DNA of 64,000 bases from Hybos culiciformis (taxonomy: Eukaryota > Arthropoda > Insecta > Diptera > Hybotidae): positions 50,735,678 to 50,799,677 of the forward strand of contig OZ023274.1 in NCBI GenBank assembly GCA_964007475.1. Direction: 5' to 3'. Shown piece after piece: positions 25,166 through 37,500 of the stretch. Every line of letters starts with the position of its first letter. The stretch's first letter is position 1. A program made the position numbers and the translations under genes. The notes below the pieces were generated by a model. That model searched no databases, had not been told where the DNA came from, and saw only the letters and a list, made by a program, of their open reading frames with translations.

Positions 25166-28098
25166 TCAAATGCGGCAAAATTTCACTTTATATGGTTTTG
25201 GAGATAAAAATACGCCTGGCATCAAATCTGTACTGGGAACATTATGACCTTCCGGTAATATTATTTTAAAATTTTTAACAATTCCTGTGAAAAATGTTTT
25301 TATACATGATTTTGCTAGTGCATCGCCTAAACAACGTCTCTTTCCCTGACCAAAAGGTGTGAAATACTCAAATTTGATAATATTCATTTTTTCATCCAGA
25401 AATCGTTCTGGTCTAAAATTTTCTGGATCTTTCCATAACTCTTTATTCATCATAACTGATCTAAGTCCAAGTAAAACTGTTGTATTCTTTGGAATGTCAT
25501 ATCCGTCGAGCTTAGTGTCATTTAGAACTCTTCTAGGTCCAGTTAATGGTACAAAATTAAAATACCTATGAATTTCAAATAAAAATGCCTCAGAGAATGG
25601 TAAAGCTGAGTTTTTATCATTTTTATTTAATTCATCTCTAATTGCGTCTTGTAAGTCTGGGCGAACAACCATCATCATTAAAGCTAAGTCTAATGTTATT
25701 TTTGATGTAGTTACTCCAGCAATGAATATATCCAAAATTATCATAATCAACTGGATTTCTGTAAAATTTGTATTTTTTATGTGTTCATTACTTTTCATCT
25801 CTTTGATGTAGGCATAAATAAAATCGTCATTAGAATTATATTCAGCGTATGTTTTTTTATGCTCCTCTACAACATCCATAATAAATGATCGTAATTTTTG
25901 ATTCAAACTACATATTAAATTGTATCCTATTGATTCTGGAGCAATATAACGTAGCCAAGGAAGTTGAGACATAACTCCACCACATAAGTCAAATGCTTTT
26001 GATCTTTGATCAAGTAATTCTAATATTTGATTTAATTTCTGATCATTTTTTTCTAATCGTTTGCCAGCAACTAGAGCCCAAAGCACATTTAGAACACTTG
26101 GAGCTAAAAAACTTCCAGGGCGTATTTCTTTTTCATTGAAATCCATTATTGTCTCAACAATGTCATTACATTCGTTTTCGATGTGCGTGTCCATCTCTGC
26201 TCTACCGTAACCTACTTCTCTTAAATGACGCATACAAAAACTACGTTGTTCCGACCAAAACATTCCATCAGTTGAAGTTATTCCAAGACGTGTACCCATT
26301 GTTCTCAGGCGCATGAAAAAATTGTCTGGCCTTCCCTGATATTCATCATTTGTGTGGATTTCTTTCAATAAAGGATAAGAACGGGCAACTACGACTAATT
26401 GATTACCCAACTTAATACCAAGCACATTAGTTTTAAATTGTTTTGACCATTTTTCAAATGCAGCATGTTGTCCATTTAAAGCTTTTGATAAATTCCTTAA
26501 TTGATATGTGTTTCCAAAGTAAGGCCACCATTGTGGACCTAAAAAAACCCATAATGTATAAGTATAATGTATAATGTATAAAAAAGGTAAGAAAATCTAC
26601 AGATTATCAGATTATAAATTTTGTTTTATTTAAGTGAAAAAAAATTTATATGACGATTTTTTTTTACTATTTGTTTTTTATTATTTGTTTAGATTTTTAA
26701 AAATATCACATTAAATCATAAATATTATATTTATTTATTTATATAATCACTTTAATTTCTATTTAACAAATTTATTATTTAATTTTTATGTTATCTAACA
26801 GATTAACTTTAATCCTGTGCAATTTATTTGTAAACAACCGAATTGGGTGGGCCTATGTTTTTCTTTTGTACTTCTCATATCTGGAAGAATTGTAGGTATG
26901 TACATATATCAAATTTAATAAAACGGCTTCAGATCAAAACACTTTTAAGCGTCGAAAATAATTTAAGTTATTACAAAATTTGATTTTTTAATAAATTTAT
27001 TTAATTAATTATGATTAAAATTATATATTCAAGTTTATATAAAATAAATTCATATTTTATTCCAGTTTCACTGAAGGGCCTTAATAAAAAAACATGAAAA
27101 TTGAGAATTAATGTACGATTTTGTTTTAAACACAAACTCTGTCCGTTTGTTATTTTGTCGTCAAATCTTCCAATTGATATTTGACCCACTTCCCGCGAAC
27201 CGATTTAGTTGAAGCTTTGCACAGATCCTTCTTTCCGCGGTAACTCAACTCCAGCTCGTCGGTAACGCAGTTTTGTCGGTAACTAAAAAATTATTAAACT
27301 ACAAAATGAAATAAGCGGAGTTTAAAATTTTGAGTAAAAATTAAGATTTATACAAAATTTCAGAATAATCAGTTCGGAGAAAAGAGTCAAAAGTTAATTG
27401 CAAATTGACATTCACTGGTGTTCACTATATCGTGGGGTTTTCATAAAACGAACATTGGCCTTTTTCTTTAATAGCCCCATGAAAAATATGCATGTCTAAT
27501 GCAAAACTGATATTGAACTTTTTATAATTAAATTTGTGGATTAATTGATTTTATAATAAAATTAACTAATCGCACTAAAATTGAAAAGAGCCCTAATAAC
27601 TTCACCTGGCAATTTATTTTTAAACAACTTTGTAATTATAGAACATCTTAACTTATTCAGAACACAGTAGAGTCGTAATATGAAATTAGTTATATAATAA
27701 AGAAGTATTAACTATTAACACATAATTCACAGAAAAGAACCATAAAAGATAAACTTCAATTAACAATCTTTAAAATTTCTTTCTTCAATAAGTATCTGTC
27801 ATAAAATAGTACCTAATATGTATTAAATTTTTTGAGGAATAAAATTCAGATAAAAATAAAATCTATATAATTTTGCGTAATTATATTAGTAGCCTTGAAC
27901 CTTCTGCGCAGTATAATGAAACTTCATGCTACACGTGGTAGGTACTATTAGTGGTACAAATAAAATCAAAAAATTGAAACTGTATCTAATAAATAAACAA
28001 ACTTTACCGGGTGGATAATTATGTGGCCGTTTTAATGATTTATACAAATATAATATGATAATTATAATTAAAGCACAGAGTGCATTTGAAAAACTCAT
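25166..28098 (-). CDS. Cytochrome P450, CYP2 clan (CYP303/CYP305-like), two exons
   Basis: Predicted 487-aa microsomal P450. Exon 1 is 28098-28008 (ATG, membrane anchor SNALCALIIIIILYLY, then RPHNYPPG); exon 2 is 26538-25166, a single 1.37-kb exon after a 1469-bp intron, joined in phase 1 at the PPG-P hinge. Family marks: WSEQR of helix C (residues 125-129), EIHR of the K-helix ExxR (352-355), PERF (407-410), and the haem loop FGQGKRRCLG with Cys433 as thiolate ligand. The substrate-side motif RPDNFFMRLRTMGTRLGIT is typical of insect CYP2-clan enzymes. Oddity: the I-helix reads AGVTTS (304-309), so the usual acidic residue of AGx(D/E)T is Thr. Family naming within the clan is uncertain, and the substrate is unknown. 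It is head to head with the P450 at 31163. Confidence 0.92.
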
Positions 28099-31000
28099 TT
28101 GAATTCTAATAATAAATTAATTTTTATTAATTTATTTTTTAGATTATTATAAATTAATACTATTATTATTGATAATATTTTATTTTATTTTCAGTGTTTT
28201 TTTTATTATTAAATTTTATTCGTGCGAATGATCGGAATATAAACTAAACACTGACTTGGTTCTTAATTTTAATGCTCGAGATCTATATTCATTGAATTAT
28301 TTATTGTAGTACAGGTACTTACATATATACCTACATACAATGTAAAATAAATAAATATAAATATTTTTATATTTATATAATTTTTTTTAAGTATAAAAAT
28401 CATAAATTATTGATAAATATTAATCGTGTGAAGAAAACTTTTATTTCAGAATATTTGAAATGGGATGATTGTTGTATTAATTGATAATGGTATGTATATT
28501 AATAAATAATGTTAACGTTTGATATTTTTAATATCAGTTATTCTGCAATGTCCTCAATCTTGTTTTTTGTTTAATTATTGAATGTGAACTTCACAACCGT
28601 TTTAAGTATAAGAAGCGTGTTTGGTTGAATATAACTATACTATGTTATATTATCGTACTATAATCTGTGTATTATAATTTGGACACTTGAAAATGAACTG
28701 CTATCAATTCCATCAACCATTGTGTGGAGTACTTATTTTTTAAGACAACATATTCTGTTTGTTTTGCGCAAACTACATACATATGTTTTTCTATTCTTGA
28801 ATTTATGTGTTATATTTTCATAAATATGTATGAATATGATTCTCGATTATATGTTTTTAGTATACATAATGTTTTGAATGATAAGAAAACGTCATGAACT
28901 ATTATACAGATATTATAGTGCAGTAAATATAGTGAATAAATGACGCGATGGTTATTGTATTTTAATGAGATCCTTTAAACATTTTTCTGTTTGATTTTAC
29001 TTTTTTTGTTCCTGTTCGTAATGGCTTTCAAACATATAAAAATATTTTTAACTACTTTTGTGAACACTTTGCTTTATTTATTTTTGAAAAATATCTACAA
29101 CGCGAAGTTTTTGCATCTGTTGGAATGAACACGAATTTTATCTTCTGCTTTATATAAAGGTTTAATGACTTGTTTAATATCATCATCAATTATTAAAAAT
29201 ATTTGTTAACAAAATGAACATTTTTTAATTTTTTTTTTATCAATTTCATGTGTGCTTATCTACGGCCAGATTTTTAAATCTATTCGCCAAAAGTAACTGT
29301 TACTGTATTTGTTGGAAAAAAATTATTTAACTCCATGGAAGTCAGGCTAAAACAACTTTGGCTATTTTGTATTCACAGAAGTATCTTTTTCAGAACGACG
29401 AAACGTTTGTAAATATTTGCCTTTCATACTTTCAAAAAAATTCTTCTTAATTTCAAAGATCAAAATGTTAAGAGCTTTATGATCATGAGTTTTAGCATTG
29501 TAAAACGATAGATTTTAACATTAGATTTTCCAAGATAATAATAAAGAATTTATTTCATATTGAAATAAACAAGCATATTATCTTTGTGTTGAAAAAAAGC
29601 ATGTACATATTATTATTCAAGTACATAGTGCATGTAACATATGTATAATGTTTATTTATTGCCATGAATAAAAAAATATGTTTACATTATACACTTACAT
29701 AATATAGCTTGTGCACATTTTATTGTAACCAGGCAAATAATATAAAATATGCATAGTAATGTTCTTTCTAAGTTTAATATAGTGAAAATTTTATGATAAT
29801 AAACGCTGTAAAATTAATGTTTACATAATATTGATAAAATTCATAAGAATAATATTAATTATTATAAATAGAAACATAAACTTCATATTAACATTTATTT
29901 TTGAGACTTTCGACTAAATTTAAATCGTTTAAACAAATTATTATTATTTTAAATATATCATCCTTATAGTTTTTTGAATAATTTCTTTTGTGACCAAATT
30001 TAAGATGTCTAGATAGGTAATTTCTATTTGTACCGATTGCAGAGTGGGAACATGAAATTTTATTTTTTCCAAAGATTTTTATATTTTTTGTTGTTTTCTG
30101 TACTCGATTCTGAAAGTCTAAAAAATTTAGCATACCATTTTAGTTTCAATCAGTCCCCAATTTTATCAATGTTTTTGATATAACTTAACCAATATCTTAT
30201 TAAACATTTTACAAATAGGTAATATGCTTAAACAAAAAAAAAATTAATAATGTCTTTCCATTAATGGGAAATTTACTGCGATTTAATAATCCGCCACTGC
30301 AAATTAATATCAGTGTATGAAAATACGTATTTGAAAATATGTACATAAATAAAATATGAGATCAACTTTACAGATAATGTTTTTTTTGTGTATTTTACTT
30401 TTATGTAAGTAGGTTAACAGAAAAACTTCACGCACAAGAGACTTTTTTAAAGAGATTTTTTTTTAAGGAAGAATTAATTTTTTTTCTTCTGTAGAGGTCC
30501 TTAATAATAATAAATTTAACATTTATACAATTTTTGAGGCAGTTTCCTAATTGTACGGCCTTAGAGAATTAGAATAGAATGTATTTAATGATTATAGAAA
30601 AATTATTCAATGAGCAAACTAATCACATAACAATGTTACTTATGTTGAATTTTTTTCCCAATATTAAAATTATATTCTTACTATCTGCACCTATATTGCA
30701 TTTTAATTCGTTAATAAAATTTAACAGCAAATATAAACAATTAAAATGTAAATATTACTACTTTATAATATTTTTAAAGTAAATGTGTACGTATAATGTT
30801 TTTATTTGGATGAAAATTCAATACAATTTAGTCATCCAAGTTATCGAAAATTGATATTCCTGACATAATTTGTCAAAGTTATACATAATTAGTAATGTGA
30901 ATTATATTATATTTACTACCAGTTTTGATCCTAAAACTTTTAAGACTATATTTTTGGTATTTTTAAATTTTAAGATTATCAGATAAGCATCATTACTGAC

Positions 31001-31162
31001 AATAAAATTTGAATTTTTAATGAATTTATAAATATTTTAAGGAGCTTTTTTTGTGAATAAATTTAGAGGGGATGATTTCTTTTTTAAATTATGAATGAAA
31101 TGATCATAATTCTTAGTACTTAGTTCTTAACAGAAAAAAAGGAGATTTCAAGTTACACGGAA
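28099..31162. other. Shared upstream region of the two divergent P450 genes
   Basis: About 3.1 kb between the two P450 start codons, A+T-rich, presumably containing both promoters. No core-promoter element stands out from the base composition. The only coding-like trace is the decayed zinc-finger ORF at 29888-30133 on the minus strand. Confidence 0.55.
29888..30133 (-). pseudogene. Possible decayed C2H2 zinc-finger fragment
   Basis: Open frame of 81 codons. Its middle, ISCSHSAIGTNRNYLSRH followed by LKFGHKRN, looks like the single C2H2 finger of insect BTB/short zinc-finger proteins (pattern CxxC, then a basic/Tyr linker, then RHL and a final His). The second Cys is replaced by Ser (TCT instead of TGT), and the linker appears to have lost one residue, so zinc could not be held normally. 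No flanking finger or BTB domain is visible, though an AG precedes the block and it could be an old exon. It may equally be chance resemblance. Confidence 0.3.
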
Positions 31163-32864
31163 ATGATAGTTTTTCTTTTTTTGCTTGCTCTGTGTTTAAT
31201 TTATTTATGGAAAGATACAAGAAAACCTAATAATTTTCCACCAGGTATGAAGAATTTCCAAGTATTTTTGATAGGTTAACAAATCTATTACATAATAATA
31301 TTATTTACAGGACCGACATGGCTTCCAATTGTTGGTTGCATTCCGGTGCTGAGAACATTTCGTAATAAATTTAAATATCATCATTTAATGTGGCAATATT
31401 TTTCCCATAAATATGGAGACGTAACTGGCTTTCGCATTGGTCGTGAAAAACTTATTGTGGTTTCTGGTGTAGATGCTATTAAAGAATTCTATCAAAATGA
31501 TGCGTTTAATTGTCGACCCAATGGTTTCTTTTTTAAAATACGAACTTTTAATAAGAGACTTGGAATTGTTTTTGCAGATGGCCAAGATTGGGAAATACAT
31601 AGAAAATTTTCTGGAAAAGTTTTAAAACAATTACGCATGGGAAAATCATCTTCAAACCATATTGAACTTGAAGCCGCAGAAATGGTTAATTATTTCAAAA
31701 CAAAAGTTAGTTCGAAAGCATTGTTGGAAATGCAGCATATTTTCGATATACCAGTTCTGAATATTATCTGGTCTTTATTGTCCGGATATAGATTCTGTGC
31801 TGAAGATGATAATTGCTTGCATTTATTAAAATTAGTTCACGAGAGTTTCCGTGTGATCGACATGTCCGGTGGAATATTAAATCAATTCCCCTTCATTCGT
31901 TATATATTTCCTAAATTGTCTGGTTACAAAAAATTAATTGAAACAACAAAACCATTATGGAAATTTTTGAATGAAAAAATTGCAGAAATTCATTCTAATT
32001 TAAACTCAAATGAAGATAGTTCCAGTTTTATAGAATCATTTTTGAAGCAAATGGCAAAAAATAAAAGTGAAATATTTTCAACAGAGCAATTGCTCTCCGT
32101 TTGTGTCGATTTTTTTCAAGCAGGCTCCGAAACAACAAGTAATACATTAGGATTTGCCATAATTTATATGTTACATTATCCTACAGTTTTGAAAAAAGTT
32201 CGTAATGAACTGGACAAAGTAGTAGGAAGGAATAATTTGCCGAAATTGAAACATAAAAGTATGTTACCTTATTCAGAGGCAGTTATTAATGAAATTCAAC
32301 GAATAACAAATGTTGCTCCTATGGGTAAGTAAAAGCTCACAATAGTTTCATTAGCTAAAGATCGAAGCGCGTCAAATTGAGACGTCACTAATAAAAACTT
32401 TTTTCTTAAATTTATATAGGGATAGCACATCGTGTTTCCAATGATTCAAAGTTTAGAGGTTATAAACTTCCAAAAGACACGATTGCATTAATTTCCCTTT
32501 ACAGCTCTAGTATGGATAAGAACTATTGGAAGGATCCTCATGTTTTTAAACCCGAAAGATTTTTAGACTCAAAAACAGGAAAATTTATTCAATGTGAATA
32601 TTTTTTTCCATTTGGTTTAGGTAAGTTTTACATTTGTTCAAAATTTAAATTCTATTATAATTTTCGGTATTTACTTTAATTCCAGGAAAACGTCGATGTG
32701 TTGGTGAAGATTTAGCTAAATCCAGTTTGTTCATATTTTTTACATCATTTTGTAATTTTTTTGATGTAGAATTGCATGGATCTAGTTTGCCGGATGTACA
32801 AGGAATTGATGGAATTACTATTTCACCTCCGAAATTTTCTGGCTATTTAAAATTAAGAAAATAG
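31163..32864 (+). CDS. Cytochrome P450, CYP2 clan (CYP303/CYP305-like), four exons
   Basis: Predicted 491-aa microsomal P450. Exons: 31163-31244, 31311-32324, 32420-32620, 32686-32864, all phase 1 junctions. The N terminus MIVFLFLLALCLIYLW is the membrane anchor, followed by the proline hinge NNFPPGPTWLP. Canonical elements: WEIHR of helix C (residues 121-125), AGSETT of the I-helix (298-303), EIQR of the K-helix (355-358), and the haem loop FGLGKRRCVG with Cys437 as ligand. The last intron falls inside the haem loop, between FGLG and KRRC. The NGFFFKIRTFNKRLGIVF block parallels the neighbouring P450 and marks them as relatives within the clan, but divergence and different exon structures show this is not a recent duplicate. 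The substrate is unknown. The gene ends 221 bp from the stop of the LBD-only receptor gene (tail to tail). Confidence 0.93.
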
Positions 32865-33085
32865 TAAAAAAAAATACAGAATTTTATTTGTGTTTTTTTT
32901 TTGTTAAATGTTAAAAATTAATTTATCAAATATCTTAAAGAATATTAATAATTTCTCATCTTAAAGTTTGATCAATTTGGAATTTGCTTTTATGTAAGGT
33001 ATTTTAAACAATTTTTTATTTAAATTCAAGATGAGAAATTGCAAGAGAGAACTGGAAAAATGTTTTAATGATATGATTAGTTTTG

Positions 33086-34539
33086 TTAGAATTCAATTGT
33101 ACGATTTTCAGCTGATCCGATTTCATTTTCACGCAATTCGAGTTCGGTTATTGCAAAATTGTCTGTTTCATATTTTAATTTTTCTAAATTGACAATAATT
33201 GATACATCTCGAAGTAAATTAATTCCAATTTTTTCCAAATATTCAACTACAGCTTTCTTTGCCAGCCTTCGGATTCGATGCATTATCGCAAGCATTTTTC
33301 CACATTTGGACTAAAAATTCCAAATAAAAATGTTAGCTTTAATGTGAACATCATTTTATATCATTGATAAAGTTGTTATGATCTGAACGTTGCTATGTAT
33401 TAAAGCAAAATGTGTTTTTGAAGTAGTCAAAAGATTATGTAAGCCAACACGAATACTTACTTGAATGCGCACCACTCTCGATTTAATGTCTCTATATGCT
33501 ACAATAACATCGTGATATTTGGACAAGCATGGATCACTAAATCGTGTACCTTAAAAATCACATATTTGAAATAAAATAAAAAATCGTATTCTCTCGTTAT
33601 AAATTGAATGTTAGAAAAATTTAATTCAATACATATAGTTAAATACTTTAAATGCAGGTAGGTACATTGAATAGATTGAATCAAACAAACTCATCTACCG
33701 TAGCATTAAAACAATACTTTAAACCACGATGAGGTTCGAAGTAGAAAAAAAATTATTTACCTGGGTTCAGAAACATTAAATACTTGAGGACAGCATAGTC
33801 AGTAGAATCAAAATCTAAATCTCTCAAATCATTTTGTAATGTGAAAATATCATTTGCTACGCTAAGATTGCCAAAAACAGCAAGACTATGTAAGTTAAAT
33901 CTTATATTTTTATCGAGTTCAATAACATTTGGTAAATCATAATTTAGTCGTTGATGCAGGTAACCTAATATTATTAGTTCAGGCCATGTTCTTTCCAATA
34001 GCTTAAATTTATGTTGTTCCTTAAAATTTTAAATATATTAAAAAAATATATCTATTATTTGTATCAACAGAAAAAATAAATTTTTGTACGCTCAAATGAA
34101 TTGGTATATTGCTTTCTTTAAGCCATGCAACTTCTTCAGCCAAAAGAGTTCTAACACCTTGGTCCAACAAAATTTCCATTAGCTTATTAGTTTCGCCATC
34201 GGGAATAATGGAAATAATTTCATTTAATTTTTTACGTAAATTTTCTTGCCATCTATTTCCAATTACTGACATAATAATTGGTTCAAGCGTTTTCTCTAAA
34301 AGTGAATTTTATGATTAGATTAAAGCACAGATCATAATTCTAAATAATTTTTATTTATAAAAAGACAGCGAAAGTTTAGTTATTGAATTAAATGAGTAAT
34401 AGGGTTAATAGGGACTCGAAAAGAAAATTAATTAATTAAATGGAGAATCTACAATTTCAAGATCAATAAAAGAAGCGATTTAAATTCTAAACCTGCGATA
34501 GTTCTTACCAGGAGAAACAATGCTAGCAGCAGAAGACAT
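33086..34539 (-). CDS. LBD-only nuclear receptor, HR39 (NR5B) paralogue without DNA-binding domain, five exons
   Basis: Predicted 269-aa protein. Exons: 34539-34509, 34295-34090, 34019-33761, 33549-33461, 33310-33086; junction phases agree and the sum is 270 codons with stop. It starts MSSAASIVSPEKTLEP and continues straight into LBD helices; no zinc finger or Ftz-F1 box is found. It aligns with the neighbouring Hr39: exon 3 is 259 bp in both, gap-free, with about 31 of 86 residues identical (KLLERTWPELIILGYLHQRL against [20 protein letters not shown]). The three downstream introns sit at the same positions and phases. Exon 4 is 12 bp shorter than in HR39. The AF-2 helix (LLMEML in HR39) is replaced by IIVNLE, so classical coactivator binding is doubtful. 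The start follows a sequence with no acceptor AG, so this ATG is probably the first. It may act as a partner or inhibitor; this is inference. The donor after exon 2 (GTACAA) is weak. Confidence 0.85.
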
Positions 34540-37500
34540 TTTAATATAGATTTATTTTTGGAATTTTTTTATTTTAAAACCGTAATAAATTTTTTTAAAT
34601 TAAATAAATCAACAAATATTTTTATTTCAACAGTTTTTTTTTAATACTAATTTTATCAACTTTTGTTTAGTTTTCAAATTAAAAATTTTTGTCTATAGAC
34701 GAAGAAACAATAAAATTATTTCTATTCATATAAATGTTTGAGCGATATCAGAACTATTTCATTGATCTTTAATTTGAAAATAAATTATAAAGAAATTTTG
34801 AAAAAAAATTACATTAGTGGTGTTAAGTTTAATTTTGTATATTTCATGAAATGATTTTTTTATTCAAAATATGAAGTGAACATGTTTTTAAGTTATTACA
34901 CACTATTTCCTAAATGATTATAGATATTGGTGCTCATAGTTGTACACAAATATTAAATTTTTGAGATGTTTAATACCCATAGGAACAAAAAAAAATTAAA
35001 AAAAAAAAATTATTCCTAAATTTTTATTTTACATAAGAAATTTAATTGATAATAGATAATTAAGGACTGACTTTATCATCCAATTGACTTTATTGCTGCA
35101 TATTTTAATGAATAAATTAGGTGTATGTATACTTGATGTTATAATAGAGACAATTTAAACACCACAAACCAACTATCATATGAAATAAGCAATGAACTAT
35201 ATTTATTGTCAAAAATATTATATACTTAGATACTCATATCATGTACTAAAGGTGCCTGCTATAATATGCAAAAAAAAACAACCAATTTTTTTGAGATTTT
35301 TAAAAATAATTAATTTTTATTTAAAATATTCATAATCACAATCATAAATTTCCATTTCAAACGGATAAAATTTATTTTTTAATCTTAATATTTTATCATT
35401 TTTTTATTTCTTTTTTTCCTTCAAAGATTTTATTCATTCTAAACTAAAATTAGCTAAAAGAATTTTATTTTTTTTTTTTAATTTATTAAATTAATTTTTG
35501 TATTTTTCTTTTTCCTCATGTTATTATTTGCAAAAAAAACTTCCTAACTTTAGTTATATATAAAAAAATAATAATTGTTAAACATTATATTCAAAAAAAA
35601 AAAGGAATACAGTATAAATTACAAAAAATTTGAAACCAATCTACGAAATTTTATTTTTTAATAAAATATAGAATTTATGATATTGGATAGGAGATCTTGA
35701 CGAATGAAATAAAAAATTTTATATAAAGTATAATATTGAATTCGTTGTGGTATGCTTTGCAAACAAAATTCAATATTTTGATATAATTTAATATTCTATT
35801 CTTTGGAATTTACGATTTAAGTTGAATTTTTGAAATATTTTATTATCAAACGAATTTATACTATAAATAACTAACTTAATTGATTGGCTTAAGTCGAACT
35901 CTTTAAGCAGTGATTAGCTGAAGCTAGTTCGCATTTTATTACTATAGAATCGATTGTTGAATTTTATCAAGTCGATTGTTCTTGCTGAATCAATCAAATT
36001 TCTACATAATTTTTAAATTTACCAATTCATTCTTACTTTTTCATTTTTTTCAAGTACCCAATTTTAACATATTTTTAGGTGTTATATTTAAACATTAAAT
36101 ACGTTGTGATTTGAACATTAGGGTGACATTATTGGAAAATAATAATTTTCTTTTTTTATTTTCGTAGTAATTTTTTCAGCTCATCATTTAAGTCACTGAT
36201 TAACCAAATATTTAAATTTCAATTTTTTTTGGATAATTTAAATTAAATAAAAGAAATGTTCTAATAAAAAATCGAGAATGTCTGATCCCCATCCAATATT
36301 AAGAAATAGAAAATAACTTCTTTGACTTGGTAACTATTGTTATGTATTATATAATGTATATATTTTAAAAAGTTTGTTAGTGTAAGAATTTTTATAGCTT
36401 ACAATTTTTTTTTTATTCTTAATTTTAGTGTGAATTTATTTTCTTTTAATAATAACTATACATTTTTTATTAACATATTATACACATATTTTCATATATT
36501 TAAATTAATTTTTACAGTGAATTTTTAATATACATTTAATATTTTGTATATATTTTTTTAACTTTTTAAAATAAGTAATTTTATTTTTTTTTTGTTTTAA
36601 ATCTTTTATAATGTGAAAAATTCTTTGATCATTAAAGTATTTTATGCGATTAATAATAATTGAGGTGCATATAGTAAGATAATATATTTTAATTTTATAA
36701 AATTTTAAATTCATTAGCCAATTTTTATTAAATAAAGATTATAATTGAGTTGAAGTTTTCATGAAATTATTGGCTTAGTCAGCAGAAGTTTGTTAAATTC
36801 AAGTTTATAATATTTAGGTATAATTTTTTTTTTAAATTATGACTTATCACAACAGAGCACCCTCTAAATGTCGTACTTTAAATTGTAGGTACTCCTCAGA
36901 AGCAATACTTAGGAAGGAGATATTTTAACTGAAAAAATAATTTCATATTAGTTTTTTTTTTTACAAAGGTTTCTCAAGTTATGTAAAACAATAATTATTC
37001 TAAAATACTTTATTGATCTTTAAGAACATTATGGTGATGATAAGGAATTTTCTACAAGCGTTCTTAATTTGTTTTTGACAGCAATGCGTAAAATAAACAT
37101 TAAATCAAATTATAATTATTAAATCGTTATTAATTTTTTGTTTTGTGTAAGTTGATTTTGGGCTCCTATTCTACTTATTTTTCTTTTTAAAACTTCAAGT
37201 ACAGAGACAAAATTATAAATTAAACAGAAAATAAACTGATATCCTTTTAGTTTTAGGAAACCAATTTGAAAATTTTGTATATCGATGATATAAGAGTATT
37301 GCATATTTTCTGTATTTTTACGCTCATGTTGTCCCTTAAAGATTTTTGATTCCGTATAATTGATTTGAAACTTATTCACATAATAATTATAAGCTTGCTG
37401 TATTTTATTTTTTACTTACATCATCAGCAAAATGATAAATTCATGTTTTTTTTTTTTTTTCATTTGTATTTACATTACTTACAACACTCTTACAAATTAC

